Shown in pieces: positions 33,589 to 43,150 of a stretch of DNA of 64,000 nt; position 1 is the first letter of the stretch, and each line of letters opens with the position of its first letter. Source of the stretch: Luteimonas sp. MC1572. Lineage in GTDB: Bacteria > Pseudomonadota > Gammaproteobacteria > Xanthomonadales > Xanthomonadaceae. The stretch covers positions 1,364,001 through 1,428,000 of the forward strand of contig NZ_CP067112.1 in assembly GCF_016615815.1 (NCBI RefSeq). The letters are read 5' to 3'. The notes beneath the pieces were generated by a model. That model made no database searches and was not told the origin of the DNA. It saw only the letters and a list, made by a program, of their open reading frames with translations. The position numbers were made by a program, and so were the translations under genes.

Positions 33589-34113
33589 TCAGTACACCAC
33601 GCGCGCGGTGACTGAGTCGGTGTAGCTGCCCGCCGGGAAGTTGGTCGACGGCACGCGGCCGTGCACGGTGAACGCCTGGTTTGCCGCGTTTCCGGTGCCG
33701 GTCTGCATGTCGACGCCGGCGGTGTTGCCCCAGAAGTTGCTGAAGCCGCCGTCGCGGTACAGGTCGTAGGGCACGAACGCGCTGCCGCTGGCCATGCGAC
33801 GGTCACCCGCGGCCGGAGCCGTGGCGTTGGCTAGGGTGTTCGCGCCGCCGCTCAGGCCGATGGAGTAGGGCGTGCCCGCGGAGCAGTTCACCGTCAGCGT
33901 ACCGGTCGCGGTCGCCGGCGCGCCGGTGGAACGGACGTGGCTCAGGAAATCGATGTCGGTCGGCTGAGTGGCGCTGATCGTGCACGACTCCTGGATCACG
34001 AGGCGGACCTGGAAGGTTGCGCTGTCTTCGGCGGCGCTCGCGTTTCCGATCACGCCAAGGGACAGGGCGCAGGCGAGAACGGAAAACGTGATGGATTGCT
34101 TGGCGAGATGCAT
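33589..34113 (-). CDS. Spore coat U domain pilin (probable major subunit)
   Basis: 174 residues. A signal peptide at 8-26 (ITFSVLACALSLGVIGNASA) is followed by one complete SCPU domain: FQVRLVIQESCTISATQPTD, IDFLSHVRSTG, LTVNCSAGTPYSIGLSGGA, MASGSAFVPYDLYRD, FTVHGRVPSTNFPAGSYTDS and the terminal VTARVVY strand. First gene of the pilus operon, in the position of CsuA/B. ATG 34113 is chosen because it gives a normal signal peptide. Confidence 0.9.
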   Translation of the reverse strand: MHLAKQSITFSVLACALSLGVIGNASAAEDSATFQVRLVIQESCTISATQPTDIDFLSHVRSTGAPATATGTLTVNCSAGTPYSIGLSGGANTLANATAPAAGDRRMASGSAFVPYDLYRDGGFSNFWGNTAGVDMQTGTGNAANQAFTVHGRVPSTNFPAGSYTDSVTARVVY

Positions 34114-34386
34114 AGTGGTTCCCACGGTGAGTGTGATGCGCCGCACATGTTGCGGGCGGGGACCGTCAAGCACAGGTCGTGCCAACTCTGGGAAACCATC
34201 GGAGAATCAGGGGTGTCGGCCGCTTGCGCCTCGATATGTTCTGTTCCGGGCGGGATTGACCCGCAGGAACGGTCGTGGGACGCGCGGCCGTACGAACTGC
34301 CGCAACACGTCACATATGCCGCGTAGTCGCGGACCAGGCGCGCCTTGCCATGCGGGTCGGCAGCCGGGTGGGCGATAATGCCCGCC
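34114..34386. promoter_or_regulatory. Divergent spacer between pilin operon and map
   Basis: 273 bp between divergent start codons. It must hold the promoters of the pilus operon (leftward) and map (rightward). No -35/-10 pair or inverted repeat convinced me. The A+T content rises slightly near 34080-34120 and around the GCGATAAT sequence just before map. Confidence 0.3.
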
Positions 34387-35160
34387 ATGATCAAGCCCAA
34401 GACCCCCGAACAGATCGAGAAGATGCGCGTCTCCGGCGCCCTGGCCGCCGAGGTGCTGCAGGTGGTCGCCCCGCACGTGGTGCCGGGCGTGACCACCGAG
34501 GAGCTGGACCGCATCTGCCACGACCATATCGTCAACGTGCAGCACGCCACGCCGGCCAACGTCGGCTACAAGGGCTACCCCAAGACCACCTGCATCTCGG
34601 TCAACAACGTCATCTGCCATGGCATCCCCAACGAAGCCAAGGTCCTGAAGGACGGCGACATCATCAATATCGACGTCACCGTCATCAAGGACGGCTGGCA
34701 CGGCGACACCAGCCGCATGTATTTCGTCGGCACGCCGTCGGTGATGGCCAAGCGCCTGGTGGAGGTGACGCGCGAGGCGATGTTCCGCGGCATCCGCGCG
34801 GTGAAGCCGGGCGCCACCCTCGGCGACATCGGCCACGCCATCCAGTCGTACGCCGAGTCCGAGCGCTTCAGCGTGGTGCGCGAGTACTGCGGCCACGGCA
34901 TCGGGCTGGTCTACCACGAGGAGCCGCAGGTGCTGCACTACGGGCGCCCGGGCGAAGGCCTGGTGCTGGAGGAGGGCATGACCTTCACCATCGAGCCGAT
35001 GATCAACGAGGGCGCGCGCCATACGCGCCTGCTGCCCGACGGCTGGACCGTGGTCACCAAGGACCGCAAGTTGTCCGCGCAGTGGGAGCACATGGTCGCG
35101 GTGACCGCCGACGGGGTCGAGATCCTGACCCGCCTGCCCGGCGACGACAACGGGCTCTGA
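34387..35160 (+). CDS. map: Methionine aminopeptidase, type I
   Basis: 257 residues (E. coli 264). Removes the N-terminal Met from nascent proteins. The dimetal ligands are all visible: Asp in IINIDVTVIKDGWHGDTSRM (two), His in YCGHGIGLVYHEEPQVLHYG, and Glu in MTFTIEPMINEGA and QWEHMVAVTADGVEILT. ATG 34387 starts MIKPKTPEQIEKMRVSG, the standard N-terminus. One base separates its stop from the glnD start, so they are co-transcribed. Elsewhere in gammaproteobacteria map commonly sits beside rpsB; here the pilus operon separates them. Confidence 0.97.
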   Translation: MIKPKTPEQIEKMRVSGALAAEVLQVVAPHVVPGVTTEELDRICHDHIVNVQHATPANVGYKGYPKTTCISVNNVICHGIPNEAKVLKDGDIINIDVTVIKDGWHGDTSRMYFVGTPSVMAKRLVEVTREAMFRGIRAVKPGATLGDIGHAIQSYAESERFSVVREYCGHGIGLVYHEEPQVLHYGRPGEGLVLEEGMTFTIEPMINEGARHTRLLPDGWTVVTKDRKLSAQWEHMVAVTADGVEILTRLPGDDNGL

Positions 35161-35161
35161 G

Positions 35162-37788
35162 ATGTCCACGGCCGCGCCCATGCCCCCGGACGCGACCGGT
35201 TGCACGCCGCGTGAAGGCGATGCCGGCTGGGCGCTCGAACAGCGCGAATCGCTGCTGCTGGGCGATGCGGAGCTCGCGGGACGCTTCGACCTCGGCATTG
35301 ACGCCGATCGCCTGACCGCGCTGCGCGCGCGCGCGGTCGACGCGATCGTGGTCGCGGCCTGGCGGCGCTGCCTGCCCGCCGACGCCGATGCGGCGCTGTT
35401 CGCCGTCGGCGGCTACGGCCGCGGCGAGCTGTTCCCGCACTCCGACATCGACCTGCTGGTGCTGGCGGAGCCGGAGGCCCAGGAGCGCCATCGCGAGGCG
35501 CTGGCGCGCTTCATCGCCCTGCTGTGGGACGCCGGACTGGCCGCCAGCCACGCCACGCGCTCGCCCGAGCAGTGCACCGCCGCCGCCGTCGACCTGACGG
35601 TGATGACCGCGCTGCTCGATGCGCGGGCGCTGGTGGCGCACGCGGATGCCGTGGCCGCGCTGGCCCGTGCCATCGCGCCGGACCGCGCGTGGCCTGCGCG
35701 CGACTTCTACCTAGCCAAGGCCGACGAACTCGCGCGGCGCCATGCGCGCTTCGGCGACACATCCGACAACCTCGAGCCCAACCTCAAGGAAGGCCCGGGC
35801 GGGCTGCGCGACCTGCAGACGGTGGGCTGGATGGCGCGGCGCGCGTTCGGCACGCACGAGCTGCAGCCATTGGTTGCGCTGGGCCAGGTCGGCGCCGACG
35901 AGGCCGCGGCCCTGGACCGCGAGCGCCGCGCGCTCGGGCGCCTGCGCTTCGGCCTGCACCTGGTGGCGGGGCGCGCCGAGGAACGCCTGCGTTTCGACCA
36001 CCAGAAGCCGCTGGCCGCGCGCCTCGGGTTTTCCGACGACGGCGACAACCTCGGCGTCGAGCAGATGATGCAGGGCTTCTACCAGAGCGCCGCGGTGGTC
36101 CGCCGCATCGGCGACCGCCTGCTGCAGCGTTTCGAGGAGCACTTCGACGGCACCGCCGCGCCCGAACCGGTGGACGACGACTTCGAACTGCGCCGCGGCT
36201 ATCTCGCCGCGCGCGATCATCACTGGCCGCATGGCGACATCGGCGCGGTGTTCGCGCTGTTCGCGACCTGGGCGCGGCTCGGCGAGCTGCGCGGACTGCA
36301 CACGCACACCGCGCGCGCGCTGGCCGAGGCGCTGCCCGCGCTGCCGGCCTATGGCGACGCCACGCCCGAAGCGCGTGCCGCCTTCATGGCGCTGCTGCGC
36401 GGGCCGGTCCCGGTGCGCACGCTGGAACGCATGGCGCGCCTGGGCGTGCTGGGGCGCTGGATCCCGGCCTTCGCGCAGGTGTCCGGGCGCATGCAGTTCG
36501 ACCTGTTCCACATGTACACGGTGGACCAGCACACGCTGGCCGTGCTGCGCAACCTGGCGGCGTTCGCCGGCGACGATGCCGACGCACGCTTCTCGATGGC
36601 GCACGAGGTCTGGCCGACGCTGCGCAAGCCGGAGCTCCTGCTGCTGGCGGGGCTGTTCCATGACATCGCCAAGGGCCGCGGCGGCGACCATTCCGAGCTC
36701 GGTGCGGTCGATGCGCGCGCTTTCGGCGAGGCGCACGGCCTGGGCGAGGGCGATACCGCGCTGGTCGAATGGCTGGTGCGCAAGCACCTGTTGATGTCGA
36801 TCACCGCGCAGAAGCAGGACATCAGCGATCCCGCGGTGATACACCGCTTCGCCACCGAAGTCGCCGATCGCGAGCGCCTCGACCATCTGTACCTGCTCAC
36901 CTGCGCCGACATCGCGGGCACCTCGCCCAAGCTGTGGAACGCCTGGAAGGACCGCCTGCTGGCGGACCTGCGCAATGCCACCCGCCTGGCGTTGCGCCGC
37001 GGACTGGAACATCCCGTGGCGGCCGGGGAGCGCATCGTGGAGGCGCACGCCGCGGCGAAGGCGCTGCTGGCCGCCGATGGCGTGGCCGAGGCGGAGGCCG
37101 ATGCCCTGCTCCGGCAGTTCCCGGAGGCGAGCTTCCTGCGCGCACGCCCCGAACAGATCGCCTGGCAGGCGCGCGCGCTGCGCGAGTCCGGTGGTGCCGG
37201 GGTCGTGGTACGCGCGCGCCTGCTGGCCGCCGGCAGCCAGGCGATGGAGGTGTTCGTGCATGGCGACGACCGCGACGGCCTGTTCGCGGCAATCGTGATC
37301 ACGCTCGACCGGTTGGGCCTGGAGATCCAGCACGCGCGCGCCCTCGACGGGCCCGGCGGCGCGATCTTCGACAGCTTCCAGGTGCTGCCCGCCGATGCGC
37401 GCGTGGAAGGTGACGTGCAGGGCATTGCGCGCGAGCTGGCGGCCGTGCTGGCCGCGCCACTGGACCGCGTGCGCCCCGCACGCCGCGCGCAGCCGCGCCA
37501 CCTGCGCCATTTCCGCATACTTCCGCAGGTCGATTTCGCAACCGTCGGCGACGGCGGTGCCACGGTGCTCAGCCTGGTCTGCACCGACCGGCCCGGCCTG
37601 CTTGCCGATGTCGCGCATGTGCTGCGCCGCCAGGGGTTGCGCGTGCACGACGCACGCATCGCGACCTTCGGCGCGCGCGCCGAAGACGTGTTCCGGATCA
37701 CCGGACAGGACAACAAACCGCTGGACCAGGACGCATGTGCCCGATTGCACGAAGCGCTCCTGGCCAGGATCGATGGAGAACCACCCGC

Positions 37789-37792
<4 letters not shown>
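35162..37792 (+). CDS. glnD: Bifunctional [protein-PII] uridylyltransferase/uridylyl-removing enzyme
   Basis: 876 residues (E. coli 890). Senses glutamine and uridylylates or deuridylylates PII proteins. The nucleotidyltransferase motif [20 protein letters not shown] is near residues 80-100. The GlnD linker follows ([20 protein letters not shown]). The HD hydrolase motif is [20 protein letters not shown] near 500, and two C-terminal ACT domains bind glutamine ([20 protein letters not shown] and [20 protein letters not shown]). The stop overlaps the dapD start (ATGA). Confidence 0.96.
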
Positions 37793-38796
<1,004 letters not shown>

Positions 38797-38815
38797 GCGG
38801 GCGCGGAGGCATTCG

Positions 38816-39175
38816 ATGACCACCCTGTACGGACTCGACAACTGCGACACCTGCCGCAAGGCGCGCAAGTGGCTGGACCGGTTCGGCATCGCGCATACGT
38901 TCGTCGACTATCGCGCCAGCAAACCCGAACCCGAGATGCTGCAGGACTGGGCGGCGCAGGCCGGCGGTTTCGCGCTGCTGGTCAACAAGGCCTCGACCAC
39001 GTGGCGGCAGCTGCCGGAGCACCGCAAGGCGGCGGGTTCGGATGCCGAATGGAAGCTGCTGCTGCGTGAATACCCGCAGCTGGTCCGGCGCCCGGTTGTG
39101 GTCACCGACGACGGCGTGCTCAGCCAGGGCTTCAGCGACAACGGCTTCAAGAAGCGCTTTGGAGTGGACGCATGA
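38816..39175 (+). CDS. Spx/MgsR-family (ArsC-like, YffB type) thioredoxin-fold protein
   Basis: 119 residues. [20 protein letters not shown] contains a CxxC redox motif at the N-terminus of a thioredoxin fold. FVDYRASKP and [14 protein letters not shown] match the ArsC/Spx family, and [20 protein letters not shown] is the conserved cis-Pro and RRPV region. This is the small YffB/ArsC-like subgroup often found beside dapE and dapD. True arsenate reductase activity is unproven for it. It lies 19 bp after dapD and overlaps dapE by 4 bp. Confidence 0.9.
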   Translation: MTTLYGLDNCDTCRKARKWLDRFGIAHTFVDYRASKPEPEMLQDWAAQAGGFALLVNKASTTWRQLPEHRKAAGSDAEWKLLLREYPQLVRRPVVVTDDGVLSQGFSDNGFKKRFGVDA

Positions 39176-40305
39176 GCGAGGTGCTGGCGCTGACGAAGGA
39201 GCTGGTCATGCGCCCCTCGGTCACGCCGGACGATGCCGGCTGCCAGGAGCTGCTGGCCGGGCGCCTCGCGCGCGCCGGCTTCGCCTGCGAGTCGCTGCGC
39301 TTCGGGGCGGTCGACAACCTGTGGGCCATGCACGGCGAGGGTGGGCCGGTGCTGGTCTTGCTGGGACATACCGACGTCGTGCCGCCGGGCCCGCGCGAAA
39401 CCTGGGCCAGCGACCCGTTCGTGCCCGAGGTGCGCGACGGCAGGCTGTACGGGCGCGGCACCGCCGACATGAAAGGCAGCGTGGCGGCGTTCGTGGTCGC
39501 CATGGAGCGTTTCGTGGCCGCGCACCCGGACCATCGCGGCACCGTCGCGCTGCTGCTGACCTCCGACGAGGAGGGTGATGCGATCGACGGCGTGCGCCGG
39601 GTGGCGCAGGTGTTCCGCGAACGCGGCCAGCGCATCGACTGGTGCATTACCGGTGAACCTTCATCGAGCTCGCGCCTCGGTGACCTGGTGCGCGTCGGCC
39701 GTCGCGGTTCGCTGTCGGCGACGTTGCTGGTGCGGGGCATCCAGGGGCATGTCGCGTATCCGGAGAAGGCCCGCAACCCGGTGCACGCCGCATTGCCGGC
39801 GCTCGCGGAACTGACCGCGCGAAGCTGGGACGACGGCTTCGAGAGCTTCCCGCCCACCAGCCTGCAGGTCAGCAACGTGCAGGCCGGTACCGGCGCGGGC
39901 AACGTGATCCCGGGTGAGTTCACGGTGCACTTCAACCTGCGCTACAACCCGCACTGGGATGCGTCGCGGCTGGAGTCGACGATCGAATCGATGCTGGCCC
40001 GCCATGGCCTCGACTTCGACATTGGCTGGCATCGCAGCGGCGAGCCGTTCCACACGCCGGAAGGGCCGCTGCGCGCCGCCGCGCGCGAGGTGCTGGCGCG
40101 CATGACCGGCAGCGAGCCCGAGGAGAGCACGGGTGGCGGCACCTCGGATGCGCGCTTCATCGCGCCGCTGGGTGCGCAGTGCATCGAGATCGGCCCGGTG
40201 AACGCCAGCATCCACCAGGTCGACGAGCACGTGGCGGTCGCCGATCTCGAAGCGCTGCCCGGGATCTACCAGGCGCTGATCGAGCACCTGCTGGCTCCCG
40301 CCTGA
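39172..40305 (+). CDS. dapE: Succinyl-diaminopimelate desuccinylase
   Basis: 377 residues (E. coli 375). M20 family dizinc hydrolase producing LL-DAP. Metal-binding motifs are [20 protein letters not shown] (His, Asp), [16 protein letters not shown] (bridging Asp) and [13 protein letters not shown] (catalytic and metal Glu). [20 protein letters not shown] with a C-terminal His supplies the last ligand. The ATGA overlap with the Spx-like gene completes a glnD-dapD-orf-dapE chain. Confidence 0.96.
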   Translation: MSEVLALTKELVMRPSVTPDDAGCQELLAGRLARAGFACESLRFGAVDNLWAMHGEGGPVLVLLGHTDVVPPGPRETWASDPFVPEVRDGRLYGRGTADMKGSVAAFVVAMERFVAAHPDHRGTVALLLTSDEEGDAIDGVRRVAQVFRERGQRIDWCITGEPSSSSRLGDLVRVGRRGSLSATLLVRGIQGHVAYPEKARNPVHAALPALAELTARSWDDGFESFPPTSLQVSNVQAGTGAGNVIPGEFTVHFNLRYNPHWDASRLESTIESMLARHGLDFDIGWHRSGEPFHTPEGPLRAAAREVLARMTGSEPEESTGGGTSDARFIAPLGAQCIEIGPVNASIHQVDEHVAVADLEALPGIYQALIEHLLAPA

Positions 40306-40316
40306 GCCGCAAACGG

Positions 40317-40345
40317 CGACGGCCACCGGAATGCGGTGGCCGTCG
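40317..40345. terminator. Perfect 12-bp hairpin between convergent genes
   Basis: Arms 40317-40328 and 40334-40345 (cgacggccaccg and its complement) enclose a five-base loop. It begins 12 bp after the dapE stop and 35 bp before the stop of the converging secreted-protein gene. No T run follows on either strand, so it may work as a transcript-end stabiliser or a weak bidirectional terminator. Confidence 0.55.
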
Positions 40346-40379
40346 AAGTGATCAGGTGGCCGGCACGCGGCCGCGACTT

Positions 40380-41057
40380 TCAGGGCTTGCCGGGACCCTT
40401 GCCGTTTCCGTTGTTGCCATTGCCGCGGCCCTTGCCGTTGCCCTGGCTGCCCTTGCCATTGCCGTTGCCTCGGCCCTGGCTTGCACCCTGGCCTTTGCCC
40501 GGCGCGGCATGCTCCGCGTGCCCGCGGCCCGGCCTGTCGTGCGAAGCCTTGCCGCCTCGGCGATCCGGGCGCGACCAGTCGACGCGCACGTCACGGTCGA
40601 TCACGATCGGATGGCCCCAACGGCCGTAGGTATCCACCTGGCCGCGCTTGAGCGCGTGGAACGCCGGTGAACCGGGCTTGATGCCCAGGCGCTGCGCGGT
40701 CGCGCCCCAACCCTGGCCGGGGTGGCGGTCGTACTCGCGCACGACGTCGCGGCACGGGATGCGCAGCGAATGCGCAAGCGCGCACGCGTAGTACACGTCG
40801 CCCGGGGCCCAGCGGCGCTGGTCGAGCAGTTCGACCAGCAGCGGGCGCGGCGCTCCGTAATAGCCGGTCATCTCGTCCATGAACGGGTCGCGGTACTGGC
40901 GGCCATAGTCGTTGATCTCGCCCAGGCGTGAATCGACCCAGACATCGCCGGTGCGGGTGTTGTAGCCGATGGTCTGGGCGGATGCGGTGGCGGCGGTGGC
41001 TGCCAGGCCAAGGCCCAGCGCGAGTACGAGCGTGCGGATGCGGTGGTTCCGGGTCAT
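40380..41057 (-). CDS. Secreted protein with Gly/Asn/Lys-rich repeat tail, function unknown
   Basis: 225 residues. The signal peptide is residues 8-28 (RTLVLALGLGLAATAATASAQ). The central region (about 29-160) contains WVDSRLGEINDYGRQYRDPF, YYGAPRPLLVELLDQRRWAPGD and YACALAHSLRIPCRDVVREYDRHPGQGWG split in two; it has two Cys and many aromatics, and I do not recognise its family. From about 185 the tail is low-complexity: GKGQGASQGRGNGNGKGSQG followed by more GNGKG repeats to the C-terminus. The tail should be disordered and strongly basic. It is divergent from asnB across a 356-bp regulated spacer. Confidence 0.8.
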   Translation of the reverse strand: MTRNHRIRTLVLALGLGLAATAATASAQTIGYNTRTGDVWVDSRLGEINDYGRQYRDPFMDEMTGYYGAPRPLLVELLDQRRWAPGDVYYACALAHSLRIPCRDVVREYDRHPGQGWGATAQRLGIKPGSPAFHALKRGQVDTYGRWGHPIVIDRDVRVDWSRPDRRGGKASHDRPGRGHAEHAAPGKGQGASQGRGNGNGKGSQGNGKGRGNGNNGNGKGPGKP

Positions 41058-41178
41058 GTTCGTTCGCTCCTTGAGGGTGGCGACATTCTGGATCCCCAGG
41101 CGATGAATCGGGGGTGATGCATCGGCACCCGTGCGGAACGCGTTCAGCGGGTGGGAGGGAAGAGGGCGTCACGCGCGC

Positions 41179-41208
41179 TTGACGGCCACGTGGAGTGGAG
41201 GCTAGTTT
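41179..41208 (+). promoter_or_regulatory. Candidate promoter of the asnB leader
   Basis: TTGACG (41179-41184, 5/6 match to -35) and TAGTTT (41203-41208, conserving TA---T) are separated by 18 bp. The predicted transcript start would fall at about 41214-41216, at or next to the ATG of the leader peptide. A leaderless mRNA would explain why that ATG has no well-spaced Shine-Dalgarno. Confidence 0.45.
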
Positions 41209-41215
41209 CGAGGCC

Positions 41216-41308
41216 ATGTCCCGCCACCCCGCCGCCACGCGCACTGCCTGCAACCGCAACAATCGCGGTTCGGACAATCGCGTGCGCGACCAGCGGGCGG
41301 GCGACTAG
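41216..41308 (+). CDS. Putative asparagine-rich leader peptide of an asnB attenuator
   Basis: 30 codons from ATG 41216 to TAG 41308. Residues 13-21 read NRNNRGSDN, giving four Asn codons (AAC, AAC, AAT, AAT) in nine, in a genome where Asn is rare. These codons sit in a small hairpin (41252-41257 with 41265-41270). The ORF ends 26 bp before the first arm of an intrinsic terminator that precedes asnB. This is the arrangement of an amino-acid attenuator: ribosome stalling at Asn codons would favour read-through into the asparagine synthetase gene. The peptide also contains seven Arg. It is a prediction with no homology support. Confidence 0.55.
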   Translation: MSRHPAATRTACNRNNRGSDNRVRDQRAGD

Positions 41309-41334
41309 GCAGGCGACACCAGCCAGGCAACCCG

Positions 41335-41359
41335 AAACCCGCGCCCGGCGCGGGTTTTT
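41335..41359 (+). terminator. Intrinsic terminator in the asnB leader (attenuator)
   Basis: A 10-bp perfect stem (AAACCCGCGC at 41335-41344, GCGCGGGTTT at 41348-41357) with a 3-base loop, followed by a T tract to 41359. It lies 54 bp before the asnB start and no complete gene ends just upstream, so it must act inside the asnB leader. CGGGCG at 41294-41299, in the leader peptide's last codons, can pair with CGCCCG at 41342-41347 to form a competing antiterminator. Confidence 0.8.
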
Positions 41360-41413
41360 CGTTTCCGCGCAGGCGTTCCACCGCCGGTGATTGCCGGCAC
41401 AAGGAGCTACGCC

Positions 41414-43138
41414 ATGTGTTCCATCCTCGGCATCTTCGACCTTCGCCCCGGGGCCGACGTGTCCCTGCTGCGTCCCCTGGCGCTGTCGCTCTCGGCGCTG
41501 CAGCGCCATCGCGGTCCGGACTGGTCCGGCGTGCATGCCGAACCGGCCGCACTCCTCGTGCACGAGCGGCTGGCGATCGTCGACCCGGCCGGCGGCGCGC
41601 AGCCGCTGCGTTCGGCCGACGGCAGCCTGGTGCTGGCGGTCAATGGCGAGATCTACAACCATCGCGAGCTGCAGGAGGGGCTGCAGGATGGCTACGCGTT
41701 CCAGACCGGTTCCGACTGCGAGGTGATCAACGCGCTGTACAGCCATCACGCCGGTCGCGCGGATACCGGCGCAGAGGCGGATGACATCGGCCCGTGGCTG
41801 GCGCGGCTCAACGGCATCTTCGCGTTCGCCCTGTGGGATCGCGTGCGCGGTCGCGCGGTGATCGCGCGCGACCCGATCGGCGTCTGCCCGCTCTACTGGG
41901 GTCACGACGGTGACGGCCGGCTGTGGGTCGCATCCGAAATGAAGGCGCTGGCCCGGCACTGCGACGACGTGGCGCAGTTCCCTCCGGGCCACTGGTACGA
42001 CACCGCGACCGGTACGCTGCACCGCTACTTCTCTCCCGCGTGGCGCGACCATGACGCGACGCGCGGCGTGGTGGTCGCACCGGACGCGCTGCGGCACGCC
42101 TTCGAGGCCGCCGTCCACCGGCAGATGATGAGCGACGTGCCCTACGGCGTGCTGCTGTCGGGCGGGCTGGATTCGTCGCTGGTCGCCGCCTGCGCCGCGC
42201 GCTTCGCGCGGCGGCGGATCGAGGATGACGACGCGTCCGAAGCGTGGTGGCCACGGCTGCACTCGTTCGCCATCGGCCTGGAGGGCTCGCCAGACCTCGC
42301 AGCGGCGGAAGTCGCGGCCGCTGCACTCGGCACGGTGCACCACGGCTTCGTCTACACCTTGCAGGAAGGCATCGACGCGGTGCCGGAGGTGATCCGGCAC
42401 ATCGAAAGCCACGACGTGACCACGGTGCGCGCATCCACGCCGATGTACCTGCTGGCGCGGCGCATCAAGGCGATGGGCGTGAAGATGGTCCTGTCGGGCG
42501 AGGGCAGCGACGAGATCTTCGGTGGCTACCTGTACTTCCACAAGGCGCCCGACGCGCGCGCGTTCCACGAGGAGACGGTGCGCAAGCTCGATGCGCTGTA
42601 CCAGTACGACTGCCTGCGCGCCAACAAGGCGATGATGGCCTGGGGCGTCGAGGCGCGCGTGCCGTTCCTCGACCTGGAGTTCCTGGACCTGGCGATGGGC
42701 ATGGACGCCGGCGAGAAGATGGTGCGCGAGCGCGGCACGGCACGCCGGCCGATCGAAAAGGCGGTGCTGCGCGAGGCGTTCGACGGGCTGCTGCCCGACA
42801 GCATCCTGTGGCGGCAGAAGGAGCAGTTCAGCGACGGCGTCGGCTACGGCTGGATCGACGCGCTGAAGGCGCATGCCGCGCAGGTCGTCGGCGAGCGGGC
42901 ATTCGCCGACGCGGCGCAGCGGTTTCCACACGCCCCGCCGGCGACGCGCGAAGCCTACTGGTATCGCAGCCTGTTCGAGGATGCGTTCCCTGGCGCGGCC
43001 TGCGCGCGCACCGTGCCGGGCGGGCCGTCGATCGCCTGCTCGTCGCCCGCGGCGATCGCCTGGGATGCGTCCTTCGCCGGCCAGACCGATCCGTCGGGAC
43101 GCGCGGTGCTCGGCGTGCACCAGCGGTCCAGCGGATGA
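41414..43138 (+). CDS. asnB: Asparagine synthase B (glutamine-hydrolysing)
   Basis: 574 residues (E. coli 554). ATP-dependent amidation of Asp using Gln. Cys2 after Met is the Ntn nucleophile of the glutaminase domain (MCSILGIF), followed by LQRHRGPDWSG, LAVNGEIYNHREL and GSDCEVINALY. The synthetase domain has the PP-loop LLSGGLDSSLVAACAARF and KMVLSGEGSDEIFGGYLYFH. ATG 41414 has a good AAGGAG site nine bases upstream. It is preceded by a candidate attenuator (41216-41359) with Asn codons. It converges with the penicillin-acylase gene. Confidence 0.95.
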   Translation: MCSILGIFDLRPGADVSLLRPLALSLSALQRHRGPDWSGVHAEPAALLVHERLAIVDPAGGAQPLRSADGSLVLAVNGEIYNHRELQEGLQDGYAFQTGSDCEVINALYSHHAGRADTGAEADDIGPWLARLNGIFAFALWDRVRGRAVIARDPIGVCPLYWGHDGDGRLWVASEMKALARHCDDVAQFPPGHWYDTATGTLHRYFSPAWRDHDATRGVVVAPDALRHAFEAAVHRQMMSDVPYGVLLSGGLDSSLVAACAARFARRRIEDDDASEAWWPRLHSFAIGLEGSPDLAAAEVAAAALGTVHHGFVYTLQEGIDAVPEVIRHIESHDVTTVRASTPMYLLARRIKAMGVKMVLSGEGSDEIFGGYLYFHKAPDARAFHEETVRKLDALYQYDCLRANKAMMAWGVEARVPFLDLEFLDLAMGMDAGEKMVRERGTARRPIEKAVLREAFDGLLPDSILWRQKEQFSDGVGYGWIDALKAHAAQVVGERAFADAAQRFPHAPPATREAYWYRSLFEDAFPGAACARTVPGGPSIACSSPAAIAWDASFAGQTDPSGRAVLGVHQRSSG

Positions 43139-43150
43139 TCCCGGCGCGCC

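Noticed and set aside
41216..41308. Reading the asnB leader peptide as an arginine attenuator (seven Arg codons)
   Set aside because: CGC/CGG codons are common in any frame of this G+C-rich DNA and are scattered, while the four Asn codons are rare, clustered and match the product of the downstream gene.
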